The notes under the pieces were generated by a model, which saw only the letters and a list, made by a program, of their open reading frames with translations, had not been told where the DNA came from and did no database searches. Source: Calliopum simillimum (Eukaryota; Arthropoda; Insecta; Diptera; Lauxaniidae). Taken from it: DNA of 64,000 nt. The translations under genes and the position numbers were made by a program. Where the stretch lies: NCBI GenBank assembly GCA_951812925.1, contig OX638368.1:80582909-80646908 (forward strand), read 5' to 3'. The number at the start of each line of letters is the position of its first letter. Position 1 is the stretch's first letter. Of the stretch, positions 44,155 through 57,200 are shown piece after piece.

Positions 44155-44515
44155 GGGGGTTCACTCTGTAATGCGATACGAAAAGCAATGCGATGCGAAA
44201 ACCAGATGCGATGCGAAAATAAAATTGTACTCTGTAACTCGTTCGCATGAGGGAAAATATTTACATTTTAAAATCTCTAAAATATTTATAAAAAGTATGC
44301 ATCACTTAGCAAAAATGTCAAAAATGAAATATCCGAAATTCGAACGGTTATGACACTCGCATTTGCAGTAGAGAGTTTAGAAAATCCGAAAAGGGGAAAA
44401 GGGCAAAATGTGAATGCGATAATTGAAATACGAAATGCGAAATTCGAATTACAAAGTAGCACTTTCTCGAATGCGAAGATGTTTGCATTCGCATTCGAAT
44501 TACTGAGTAACCCCC
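44155..44515. mobile_element. Short TIR element, about 361 bp, G-rich ends
   Basis: The left end reads gggggttcactctgtaatgcga; the right end, reverse-complemented, reads gggggttactcagtaattcga. atgcga/tcgcat motifs recur inside. The target duplication is not clear. Confidence 0.6.
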
Positions 44516-44928
44516 AAAACTGTTTCATGTCATTGAATCAAATTCATTTAATGATACTGACGAAAATCCTCATTTTCGCATGGTAAATGAACACATGCAT
44601 AGTTGGACTCTGTGAGTATGTACATATCGAAACGACGAAGAGGGTTTACGATGTAAAATACAACTAACGAAAATAAGTGTGACTGCTTTGTTTTCCTAAC
44701 ACCTCGATAAACCCTTGAGTAACCCCCCAAAACTGTTTCATGTCATTGAATCAAATTCATTTAATGATACTGACGAAAATCCTCATTTTCGCATGGTAAA
44801 TGAACACATGCATAGTTGGACTCTGTGAGTATGTACATATCGAAACGACGAAGAGGGTTTACGATGTAAAATACAACTAACGAAAATAAGTGTGACTGCT
44901 TTGTTTTCCTAACACCTCGATAAACCCT
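44505..44928. repeat. Tandem duplication, two 212-bp units
   Basis: 44505-44716 is repeated at 44717-44928 with one extra C as the only difference seen. Each unit begins with the last 11 bases of the preceding TIR element (gagtaaccccc), so the duplication is younger than that insertion. Confidence 0.92.
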
Positions 44929-46768
44929 TTTTGTAATTTTAATATACTTCCAGAATCCAAATGTATGTAGATTTTATGTTCACTTACCTTGACGAAATTA
45001 GGATTTTGCTCATTACCTCCAAACTGATTTGATTCGATGGCGTGAAACCGATCTGATGCTTCTAAAATCCAAATTTTGGAACGAGACGCCGATCAATCGA
45101 CAGTTAAATGGGCATAGGGTAGATAACAAAATATATAATTTAATAAAAAATTAAAAAAATGTATGTATGCTTCTAATGATAAATTTTAAATTTTTACTTC
45201 AAATTTTTATTTAAGAAATCAAAATCTCCGCACTCTGAAGTATTTTTGAATTCATTGCAGACAACTTACAAGACTTTGTCATCATGACCCTAAATTTCTG
45301 AATGTAGAATGTAGACTTTGTCATCATGTCGTGTAACACGCGACCTTTTTTTTTCGTCTCTTTTGGTTTTCAAATTAAATTTTTCCCAGTGCACCATCAT
45401 GGCACACTCACAACAACAGAAAACATAATTTCTCTGATGCCTAATGAAACCTGTAGAAACACCCGAACGCAGACATCGGCTAGCTCAATTTAAGTCCTCA
45501 GGGGAGGAACGACCCGCTACGTCCGGTTCAGCCGGTGTACAAAAAAAAATATTCAAATTCGAATTCAAAAACAAAATCATCAAAATAAATAAAACCGATA
45601 CCATGAAAATTCGCAAACAAAAATCATCGAAATCAATCGAAAGATAAAAATTAAATAACCACCAAAAATTTACTTTACTCTTTGAGTGTATTAGTTGTTG
45701 AAAGTACCAGCACTATGCAACTCCATGCCGCAAAAAAAAATGAATTTTAGCATAATTCTATGCGCAGAAAAATTTGGTTCAAAATTAAAGCGAAGCCACA
45801 ATCCAACCTATTCGCGGCATGCAACATGGTTATTGATACCTATACAGGCGCGTATTTAAGCCAACTTCCATTTTTAAAATTTCACACATACATTCATTTT
45901 CAACTACTTACTTACATTTTTACCAATTTTCCGGGCATTTTCGCCCCCCTTACAAGTAAAATTAGCCCTCCATCTCGCGATCTAGATTATTACCAAAGAA
46001 CAAAAGAAAGGAACCACAGAAATAAGGACACAAAGCGGAGTTTCGGTTTTAAATGGCAAACAAAATTTTAATGAAAATAATTAAAGAAAAATTTATACAT
46101 TGTATGTAAAAAAAATTACAAGATTTTTGACTTAAATAAGAAAAAATTAAATTAATTGGGGTACTATTTAGAACAAAAAATACAGTTCATATTCACAATA
46201 AAAATTATGAATTTCAAAAGAAAAAAAATTAAATTACGCAAGATTTAAACAGACAAAAATCAAACAAACCATTTTTTTCTGAATCTTAAATATTCTTAAA
46301 ATAATTAAGTTAGATGAATTTAACACTTAAATTTAATGTGGACCTATACAACCTTGGAAATTTATTTTTTATTTACTATTTCTTTTTTCGTTTGTTTTAA
46401 CTTTCTTATCTACAGCCTTTACACACCTTATGAGCTCATCAGGGGAGAAAAGGGGAGAATTTTCTGATAGAATAAATATAAAAAAAATTATGGTTAGGTT
46501 GCAGAAGCCCTAACAAAGGATTACAAAAACAAATACATATAAAGAAGAAAACGATTTGTACTATGTACCTCAATTACTAATTTGGCTAACTAACATTATG
46601 TAAAATTCCTAGTTCTTATTTTAGATAGTTTTCCTGTTCTTTTTTTTTTATTGCCTAAATTTCTATTTTTTTTTTCTTTCTTTTTAAATTTTTATTTAAT
46701 AAGCCTAATTTAATTTTGCAAAATTTAAAACAACATAAATTTGTTCGTGACTTATCTTTTTGGTTATA
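44929..46768. other. Unassigned AT-rich sequence
   Basis: A GC-richer patch at 45440-45540 could be the start of an eroded retroelement, but no protein family is recognisable. Otherwise no feature. Confidence 0.4.
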
Positions 46769-47643
46769 CTAGCTCCGTTCCAGAAGTTTTTTAGTTAAAT
46801 TTTTGGTTAAATCTTTAGTTAAATAATTTGGGAGAGTAATAGCAAAATTGCTCTCAGCAAGAGATTTAACTACAAAATTTACTGGAACAAGATTTGGTCA
46901 AAAATTTGGTTAATGTTTTAACTGTCAAAAACAAAAAAACAATAAACAAAAATAAGTAAACAAAAACAAAATAACGAAATAATTTTGTTTTAAAAATATT
47001 TCTAGTTTTAGCAAATAAACTCGCAACAAATTGTTTTGACCAATAGAATTTTATTTATTTATAACAAAACCCAATACAAAATAAAATGTCCATTATCTCT
47101 TAAACATGAATCCAATTCGCAACTGCTACTTCCCACCAAACCTTTGCGGGAGAACTTAGTTGGGCATAAGCCATTGGGACAACCTGAATTGGTATGCCCT
47201 TTTTATACTGTTCATGAAGCCGCTATTTTGTAGCAAGCAACCACCACCATCTTTCATTAGATCCATAGTCTTTGTCGACACCGTCAATGGCTACATCTGA
47301 AACAGAATTACCGCATCTAAGTCAACCAATGGTCGGTGGTGTTCTTCGATAAGTTGCTGCGCTTGAAAACTTGTTGGAACGCAAACGACTTACAATCCTT
47401 CACTTTGCACCCGCTCCGCTAGACGTTCCAGTGTTGGAATGTGTCCATTCATCAACAGCGCGATGGGCAGCAAATCGTTTGGAATCGTTGAGTAATATAG
47501 CATTTGTAGAGTCGTCAATATTTCGCTGTAAATAAGATTTTAATAAATTTCTTTTGCAATAATATTTTATTTTTTTTAATGTTTTGTTTCGTTGTGTCAT
47601 TTAATTTATTTGATTTACAGAAATTCTTTAGGTAAAATTTTAG

Positions 47644-48627
47644 TGCAGGCAAATTAGGTAAAAACAGATATTCATTTCTAATTTTGTTGAACATGCACCG
47701 ATTTTGATCCGACAGGGCTCATTTTGTTCGTAATAAAATTTTGAAAAAACCAATACATTAGTTTTTTCCGGCCTTTCCCCAAAATTTCTTCAGTCCCCCG
47801 TGAACCCTCAGAATCGGATAAATTCAATAAAACTGTTCTAAAATGCTTAAAAATGGATGTTTATGCTATTCACGGGGTTCCCTAGATTGCCGAATCCAAA
47901 TATGTGTTGGAAAATGAAAAAACTCAAAATGGCGCCCGGAAAACTGCGTACATACCCATTTTAAGCACCAAAAATGGGAAAAAATCGTTACAGGGGGTTT
48001 TAGCCTAGAAGTCTTGTTACATCGAATGAATTTATACGGTCGGTGTGGAATATTGTTTTTTATACTATAAAAAGTAAAGTTTAGCAAAAATTTTTTTGTG
48101 TTTTTCATTTGTTTATTATTTAAGCAATAACTATAAAAAGTTAATACAACTCAAAATTAAAAATATTTGTAACATTCTGCAAACCATTTTTTCTTAACTA
48201 ATTTGAGGTCGCTGAACACGAAAAACCCAATTATTTTTTTTTTCCTTGCGGCCGTTCCCGAGTTATTCGTTAATTTATATTTTCGATGTTATAGGTTCAT
48301 ATATTTCTATGACGCCAAGTCCGATCAATTTTATTTTTCCACGTTGACAAAGAATGATTAATGGCGCTTTTAACAAGCATACCAATGATTATGCTTTGAA
48401 CAAAATTGACTGAGTTATAGCAGGAAAAATTTTGAAATTTCCCAAATTTTTTAAATTTTTCACACCAACTTCAGATGAAGCATTTGGTTTTTGGCATATA
48501 ATTTTTATTAATACTTGTTTTTTAGTAATTTTGTTAAATGGCGCATACAATTGCAAACATTTTAAGCCTATGTTGAGCAAAATCGAATGAAATTTCCAAA
48601 AGATATTAGGGTTTTAGTGCAATAGGG
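47644..48627. repeat. Left arm of 1-kb palindrome
   Basis: Reads as the reverse complement of 48811-49319 followed by 51088-51557, with very few differences; the 63-codon frames at 48389-48580 and 48858-49049 encode identical residues on opposite strands, which reflects the palindrome and not a gene. Contains the unoccupied Helitron site at 48118/48119. Confidence 0.93.
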
Positions 48628-48810
48628 AAATTTCGATATCTTTCAAAAATTAATATTTTTGATACAATCCGCAATGTTCTTCTACAGAGAATGATTAGAA
48701 GTTACTTAAAACATCTTTAAAGTGTTCAATAAGAGTAGAGTGTCCTATCTGGAGGCTGAAAAATTGGATCTGTTGACTCAGGCCGAACATTTCAAAAATT
48801 CTCACATCTT

Positions 48811-49319
48811 CCTTATTGCACTAAAACCCTAATATCTTTTGAAAATTTCATTCGATTTTGCTCAACATAGGCTTAAAATGTTTGCAATTGTATGCGCCAT
48901 TTAACAAAATTACTAAAAAACAAGTATTAATAAAAATTATATGCCAAAAACCAAATGCTTCATCTGAAGTTGGTGTGAAAAATTTAAAAAATTTGGGAAA
49001 TTTCAAAATTTTTCCTGCTATAACTCAGTCAATTTTGTTCAAAGCATAATCATTGGTATGCTTGTTAAAAGCGCCATTAATCATTCTTTGTCAACGTGGA
49101 AAAATAAAATTGATCGGACTTGGCGTCATAGAAATATATGAACCTATAACATCGAAAATATAAATTAACGAATAACTCGGGAACGGCCGCAAGGAAAAAA
49201 AAAATAATTGGGTTTTTCGTGTTCAGCGACCTCAAATTAGTTAAGAAAAAATGGTTTGCAGAATGTTCCAAATATTTTTAATTTTGAGTTGTATTAACTT
49301 TTTATAGTTATTGCTTAAA
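48811..49319. repeat. Right arm of palindrome, first part
   Basis: Complement of about 48119-48627; interrupted after gcttaaa by the Helitron-like element. Confidence 0.93.
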
Positions 49320-51087
49320 TCTTCTCTTCTTATACGAGCTAAAATTGTATGTTTGTTTTTTTGTTTTTTTGTTTTTTTGTTTCTTTGTACTTATTTCTGT
49401 GCCAAACATTTTTCTTGAAAACGGCTACAGCGATTTTAATGAAACTTGAAATAGTGTTAGATATTAGCATACAATGAAGAATGAGCTAGGTTAGAACTTT
49501 GTTAATGCTCACCAGAGGGCGTGGCACATCCTTAAATTTTAAATTTGATTTAGTCATAACTCGCAAACCATACAAGGTATTTAGATGAAATTTGGTGAGC
49601 GGGTACGGATTAATAACACCTTGTAACGGACGAAAAGTGGGCGGGATCGAAGAAGTGACACGCCCACTTTTCAGCCCTTGAAGTATTTGATTCAATATTA
49701 CTCAAAAACGACTCCAACAATTTTAATGAAAATTTAGGAGATCTTACCTCTGCAAACAAGGATTATTATGTAATTCGCCGTTATATTGGGAAAACTCGTT
49801 GAAGGGCGTGGCACTGCCCACAAAAATATAAAACGGTATAAAAAGAAAACTAATAAAGCAAACATTCTGAACTGTGAGGTGCGTAATTGCTAAAAGGCAT
49901 TTCTGTTCTGAAAGTGGGCGAAATATTGGCGTTGCGCGTGGAACCTCCCATACAAGCAAAATACGTTAAATGCTATTTCTCGCAAATTTTACAAGATATT
50001 TTAATAAAATTTGGTATGTAGGTACTGCTTATTAATGCCTTGTAATAACCGAAAAGTGGGCGGTATCGAAGAAGTACCACGCCCCCTTTTTAACCGTTAA
50101 AAATGTTGTTTCAATATTACTCGAAAACGACTCCAACAATTTTAATGAAAATTTTAGAGATTATACCCTTGAAAACAGGTATTAATATGTGATATGCCGT
50201 TACATTGGAAAAACTCGATAAAGGGCGTGGGCACCGCCCACAAAAATAAAATACGCTATAAAAAGAAAACTACTAAAACAATCTTTCTGAGTTTAACTGT
50301 AGGCAATCTCCTTTTTATTAGGCACCTACGAACTGAAAACGGGCAAAATATCGCCGGTGCGCGTGGAACCTCCCATACAAGTAAAACAAATTAAATACTA
50401 TTTCTCGCAAATGGTACAACGTATTTTGATGAAATATGGTATACGGATCTGGATCCTGAGTATCTAAAGCGTAACGAAAAGTGGGTTTTGTTCAGCAATT
50501 TCCACGTACACTTTTTACCAAAATAAAAATTTTAGTTAATAAATAACTCAGGCACAAAAAAAAATGGAATGAACTTTTTATTTTTTATATGCAGTCTTAC
50601 GTGCTTTTTGACGCTAAATCCGTCTTCATCAGCAGAACTGTCATTATACCTGCAGGATTTTGGAAAATCCTTGATTGAAGTTGACGAAAACGCTATGTTC
50701 AGTCTTACTGCGTGTCTACAAGAATAGGTGAAAAGGTGTGGCGTTGAATAGCCACACTCTTTCTTATCAAAAGACCCTTGAAGACTTTTCCAATAGGTCT
50801 CTTACTTTCCGAGGTATGATCTTTTGAAGATAAGATATTTCAGCCCCCATACAAGAGACGAAATATTTTATCCCATTTATTTGATTTTTTGATATTTTTC
50901 CATACCACTCCATACTTTCCCAATTTTTTCTTATTAATATTCTCATCGGTTATTTTACCATTTTGATAGCATGAACATTGGAGGTGAAAAGATACGAATT
51001 CCATCACAAAAAATAGCTATGAATAATAACATCGACTAAAATAATAAGGTCAGATTGTTGACCGAGCAGGGATCGGTCTCCTGGTAC
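49320..51087. mobile_element. Helitron-like non-autonomous repeat, copy 2, with empty site in the same palindrome
   Basis: 1768 bp, starting TCTTCTCTTCT and ending hairpin plus tcctggtac. Comparing the flanks gcttaaa and taataaac with the complementary arm (48111-48128) shows insertion between A and T with no target duplication, the Helitron signature. A CTAA overlaps the right border: if the last three bases belong to the element it ends CTRR, and the other arm would then have gained TAA. No helicase encoded. Copy 1 is at 35339-37169. Confidence 0.75.
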
Positions 51088-51557
51088 TAATAAACAAATG
51101 AAAAACACAAAAAAAATTTTGCTAAACTTTACTTTTTATAGTATAAAAAACAATATTCTTCACCGACCGTATAAATTCATTCAATGTAACAAGACTTCTA
51201 GGCTAAAACCCCCTGTAACGATTTTTTCTCATTTTTGGTGCTTAAAATGGGTATGTCCGCAGTTTTCCGGTCGCCATTTTGAGTTTTTTCATTTTCCAAC
51301 ATCATATTTGGATTCAGCAATCTAGAGAACCCCGTGAATAGCATAAACTTCCATTTTTAAGCATTTTAGAACAGTTTTATTGAATTTATCCGATTCTGAG
51401 GGTTCACGGGGGACTGAAGAAATTTTGGGGAAAGGCCGGAAAAAACTAATGTGTTGGCTTTGTTCAAAATTTTACTACAAACAAAATGAGCCCTTTCGGA
51501 TCAAAATCGGTGTATGTTCAACACAATTAGAAATGAATACCTAATTTGCCTGCACTA
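51088..51557. repeat. Right arm of palindrome, second part
   Basis: Complement of about 47644-48118; continues the arm beyond the Helitron-like insertion. Confidence 0.92.
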
Positions 51558-51708
51558 TTTGGTTACTTTTGTTTGGAGGGGAAATGATCAGCCATGTTTC
51601 TTTTCGCTCTCATTTGACTAAACTTTGAATACGGGAACAAGATTTGGTCAACTTTAAGTAACAAAAGGTAACAAAAGTAAACTTTTGTTTCGTTCTGGAA
51701 CGGAGCTA

Positions 51709-54213
51709 ATATAAATCCTCTATTGCTGGCGGCGTTGGATCTGCTCCTTCATCCTCGTTGGGTCCTGTTTTTCTGCTGCGGCGTCTCTTCTTAAAATTTT
51801 GTTATTGATACCCCGGAATGGTATCAATTTGTAGATTTTACGCTATATGGCGTTATTTTTTTGATATTTCTTTTACACTGTTTGGTATATTCTTGTGCAC
51901 TTTATTTATGGCACTTCGTGGCGAATCTTGTGCTATTTCATATATATTTATATACTCTTCTTAGTTTTTTTATTTTTCTTTTGCTTTATATGTAAAACTT
52001 TTCAAGCAATTATTTTAGCACTATAATTCTGTTTTTTTTTTTAAGTACAATCGCCTTTTTCAATTGCATAAATTTTTCTTTTGGTTTGCACAAAAACAAG
52101 AGGATTCATCCTCGCATCAAATTTTAATGTTTCTTTTAATTTAAATACTTTTCTTTTTTTTATCAAACAGTGATTTTATTTATTTGAGTTTATATTTTTT
52201 TTATTTTTTTAGTAAACCAAAAATCACTGAGCGTCTCGAGTTTTAAAGCAAAAAGTCCTAACTTTGGACAATCCCGAGGACATCTTTTGAAGTCCTTTTT
52301 CCGAAGGAACTTAAATTTTTTTTATTCCTTTTTATGAAAATAATTTTAACTTTTTTAGACTTTTCTTAGACGACCGCCGGACTTAACAATTATACACGAA
52401 CTCTCGTTTAAGCTCAATACAACTCACCAGCTAACCTCTCATTTCTGTGATTCCTTTTTTATCCGCGCAGTCGCACTGATTTTGGAGACTTTTTTTTTCA
52501 ATAAAACACGCGATCTTAAATCTGTTTTTTGCGGTACCTTCATTGTCAAGGCTAAATTCCTACTGCGGCTTCTGAGCTTCCAGAAAAATTTACGGTTTTC
52601 GGGTCAATAACCTCAAATTCATGGTCAAGGCCAAGATCACCTGATCCCGATACTCGAATGCCCAAGGTCCTACTATTGTTTCTGAGCTGCCAGAAACATT
52701 TTTGGTACATCGGGTCAATGCCCTTAAAATCTTGGTCAAGACCAAGATCATCTAATAAAAAAAAAAACAATAGGAAAAAGGCTGATAATTGACCAGAAGG
52801 AATCGATCCACCAAAGGCGAGACATCTACAATACTCGGCGAACAGCAATTGCAGCAGGCAGTAGTTTTTTGCATGTTTTCCTTGATCTACTTAGCTTTGT
52901 TTATCTATTTTTTTGGTACCTGCATATTAAAAACATAGCCACGCCCTATACTGCTTGTGCCAATTGTCCCCAACGAATTCTGAGAGAGCGATGAAACTAT
53001 AATGTAACTTGCGTTACAACAACAACAACAACCTGCGAACAGATCGATGAGAGACAGTGGATAACATGCAGACCGTTGTTTTGTTTTTCTTTATATTTTT
53101 GGTTGTTTGTTTTTTTTTTATACGCAAATGCATTTGCTGAAGCAGTTATGTTTATGATGCTCATGCACTTGGGACAAGTTGTTTTTGGCTATTTTAATTT
53201 TACCGACATTTGTGCATTATTTCGTTTTGCCGACGGCAATGCGTACCTGGTAGAAATGGAATTGGGTATTACGAACATAGATGCCTTTTTAACGGGGATG
53301 CATTTGTTCCAAATTTACTAATACACACTACATCGCTAGCAAAAAAATAAAAGGAAGCGATTCGTGTTTTTTTTTTTTTAAATTAAGCTAGTTTCAAATT
53401 TGCATACATACTTCCGAATAACTAACGCACACATTCGTTTGCAGATGTATTGCATCGAACGGAAGTGATATCCCATTTTTTTTTTTTCATTGTATTCATG
53501 CAACACCATCTGCATTCGTCGTACTAAAACATCGTCGGTAATCAAGTGCATATCTGTAAGTCTGCGCATCAACCTATTTCAAAAGTGTGTTCCCTACTAC
53601 CTCAACAAAACAAAACATTGACAAGTGTATCCACGAGTTACTGACATTTCACACTTTTCATTTGGTATAAAACATTGTATTGAAAATTATGTTTTTAATT
53701 TTCAAAAACAAACGCAAAAGGGACCACGCTACAAAACTCTGCATTCACCAACTTTGTGCCAGGGAGTGCAGTGGGCACTGGGACCATTTTAACAAAGACT
53801 ATTCACTTTTGTTTTGGAAATTCGAAACTCCAAAAAAAATTTTTATTTTTTTTTTTTAAATTTTACTGATATTGAGAAAAGCGCGTCTCAACGTAGGCAA
53901 ACGCCCACACCCTGAGATGCCTCAAGCCTACCAAGTATGTTAGCCGGGCATATTTTTATTTTTAATCTTTTTTTTTTTTTTATATTTATTTATCTGTTTG
54001 AAATCTATACAAATTATAAAAGAGTGCATACGTCCATTTTTATGTATGTTTGCACATATGCATAAGAAAAGAAATATCATTAAACGTTTGAAAAAAAAAT
54101 GGATATTTGGAAGTAAAACTTAGCTCAGTAACAGTGTTATCATAGAATCTGTAAGTATATATTCTAGAGCTGACTTGAACGACAAAAAAAATGCTTTCGC
54201 CAAAAGTATGAAT
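51709..54213. other. Unassigned sequence downstream of gypsy pol
   Basis: Probably includes the 3' untranslated region and LTR of the gypsy element at 54214, but no second LTR copy exists in the window to delimit it. 52550-52760 has two loose copies of a block with ctcaaggccaagatca. 53026-53040 is a short caa run. No gene recognised. Confidence 0.4.
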
Positions 54214-57200
54214 TTATTGTTTCAGATCTTTTGTATGAAAAACTCCTATGGGTTTCCCTTGCAAAGTTTCTAATTCATACATATTTTTACCGATAGCCTT
54301 AACCACGCGACATTTTGTAAATCTTCGCGAAAACTTGGCACTTAAATTTTTGCTAAAATTACTCAACATATGATTTCGCTTATATACCTCCTGACCAGGC
54401 ATAAAACTAACGATTCTGCCTCGTTTATTTAAGAGCTTTTCATTTCTTTCAAAAGCTTTATGTAAATTGTCTTTCATAGTGTCCCTTATCAATTTCAACT
54501 TATCAGATCTATTTATAACCTGCTCATCTTCTAAACTATTTAATTTCCTCGCGAGTTTGTAATCCGTGCCGCAAGTGAACATATGCTGACCGAATAACGC
54601 AAAATAAGGACTTACACCTGTCGACGCATGAACCGCTGAGCGCAATGCACATTCAATTTCGGATATGTGTAAATCCCAATCCCTATGATCTGTTTCCAGA
54701 TATGATCGCACTGCAGTTAAAACAGATTGATTAACTCTTTCGGAAGCGTTAGATTGCGGTGCGTAGTATGCAGTTTTTAGATGTTTTATTTTGTAAGAAA
54801 GAACCAATTTTTCAAACTCTTTTGAGGTAAATTGTTTTCCGTTATCGGAATGGATTATCTCGGGGACACCGAATTTATGGAAAATTTCATTCACCAGAAA
54901 ATTTATGACATTTGAAGACGTAGCTTCTTTCATACATTTAAGGAAAACAAATTTCGAAAAATGGTCCACTACAATGAAGATATACGCGTTTCCTACTTTC
55001 GAGCGAGAATATTTACCTAAAAAATCAACGTAAATTTTCTGAAATGGTCTTTCTGTTATAACTTCGGTACCTATCCCGGGTCGCATATCATAGTTTGCTG
55101 GTTTCGTTTCTTTGCACGTCACACAATTACGAATATAATTTCGTACCTGAATGGTCATTCTAGGCCAATAATAGGACTGACGAAGTTTGTAGAGCGTTTT
55201 TGCTATACCGCCATGAGCAGCAATTTCTGGCTCGTGCGCTCTGGAAATCAGAGTGGTAGTGAGCCCCTCCGGAATCCACATTTTCCATTTAGACTCTTGA
55301 AGAGCATCTTGCACAAAATCCACTCGGCGGAAAACAACTCCATCCTCTACTTTCAGATCAGGCAAACTCTCTTTATTTTCCAATATACTGTTAATCAGAT
55401 CTAGGAACTCAGGTGATTCGAATTCGGTCGTTTCAATGTCAACAAAATTTATCGCTTCTATTTTTAATGATTCAAACGCCCTTGACAAAGTGTCCGCAAC
55501 TACATTTTCAGTCCCCTTTCGGTGCTCAATTTCAAAATTAAATGCCTGGAGTTGCAAGGACCATCTTGCCAGCCGCCCACTAAGGTCACGCAAGCTCATA
55601 AGCCATTTCAAACTCGCATGGTCAGTGATTACAGTGAAGGGCATTAATTCAACATATGGCCGGAAGCGTTTAATTGCCAGTACCGCGGCCAAACACTCCT
55701 TCTCTGTAACACTATAGTTTTGTTGCGCACCATTGAGTTTTTGCGAAAAAAATGAAACAGGCCTATCATTTTGCTCTTCATCACGCTGAAAAAGAACAGC
55801 GCCTACTCCTATATGTGAAGCGTCACACTGGATATAAAAATGTTTACCAAAATCAGGGTGAATCAGAACTGGCGCTGACGTTAGTGCCTGTTTTAAATTT
55901 TCAAAAGCTGTTATAGCTTCAGGTGTCATTTTAAAGGATGTCGATTTTTTTAAGGTGTCACTTAACGATGCGGCCATTCCTGCGAAATTGGGGATAAATC
56001 TTCTATACCACCCCGCAGTTCCTAGAAAACTTCTAACCTGCCGCGGTGTTTTAGGCAAAGGGATTTGCGATATAGCTGTTATTTTGTCTGGGTCAGTTTT
56101 TAAAGAACCACCACCAATGATAAACCCAAGATATTTTAGCTCTTTAAAGCAGAATTTGGATTTTTTCATACCTATAGTAAAATTTGCTACTTTGAGGCAA
56201 TTTGCCACCTCCCCTAAAATTTTTAAATGGGTGTCAAAATCTTTTGCAATCACTAATAAGTCGTCCAGGTAAATAAATACATTGCCCTTCAGTCTAGCCG
56301 GGATTACCTTATCCATTAATCGACACAATCGCTGAGCCGCATTACACAAGCCAAACGGCATGACCGCAAACTGGTAGAGAGGGCGTCCAGGAATAGTAAA
56401 GGCAGTAAATTCTTTACTTTCCCTATCAAGCTCTATCTGCCAGAAAGCAAATTTAAGGTCTACGCTGCTTATGTAAATTGTATCGTCAATGCGGCTCAGG
56501 ATTCCCTCGATATTTTGCAATGGATAGGCATCCTTGACTGTCCTATCATTTAATTTACGGGCATCCAAGCATAACCTATTTTTACCTGGCTTTCTTACGA
56601 GTGTTGTTCTACTTGACCATGGAGACTGACTTTCCTTTATTACCCCTAGTTTTAACATTTGGTCTACTTCGGCATAAACTAATTCTTGCACAGCCGGTGA
56701 AATCGGATACCATCTGTCTTTAACTGGCTCGGCGCCCTCTTTTAATTGAATGGTGTGTTTTTCTAAAGTGGTTCTGCCTAAACCATTTTCTTCAAAGCTT
56801 ATAAATTTTCTTTTGACCTCATCTAACTGATTTTGCTGTTCTATAGTTAGAGTATGCTGCTGTGCTCTTTCACAAGAGATATTAAAAGGTTCAATTTGAA
56901 TTTCGGCCACCCCAATTACATCCGGAGCTAGTTTAAATTTTCTCCAAAAATCTATACCCAAATAGACTTCCTGCTCTAACGAAGGGCATATATAAAAAAC
57001 CATTTCCGAAACTACATCTTTAAATTTTACTGGTACGTTAATTTTGCCTAAAACACGGTGGCTACGACCACCTGCAGTTTTAACCTGAGAAAAATATTGT
57101 TGTACATCTACTTTTAGCCTTGCCAGTGTCTCCCTGCACCCTTTTCCTAACAGGCTTACAGACGCGCCTGAATCTAACAATCCATTTAATTTTTCATTAT

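Larger units (their letters stand above)
46769..51708. mobile_element. Giant foldback element, ends TAGCTCCGTTCCAGAA
   Basis: The outermost sequences tagctccgttccagaa and ttctggaacggagcta are complementary, and TA may be the target duplication. Inside lies a palindrome with arms of about 980 bp. Without the Helitron-like insertion (49320-51087) the element is about 3.2 kb. 47030-47600 contains frames with no recognised family. Mechanism and superfamily unknown. Confidence 0.7.

Noticed and set aside
48389..49049. Two identical 63-residue open frames on opposite strands
   Set aside because: They lie at mirror positions in the palindrome arms; identity follows from the inverted repeat and there is no protein-like signal.
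47866..51325. A pair of similar 75-80 residue frames (47866-48108 minus, 51098-51325 plus)
   Set aside because: Also mirror images in the palindrome arms.
53076..53321. 81-codon frame with hydrophobic start
   Set aside because: T-rich DNA gives Phe/Leu/Val runs; no conserved motif or gene context.
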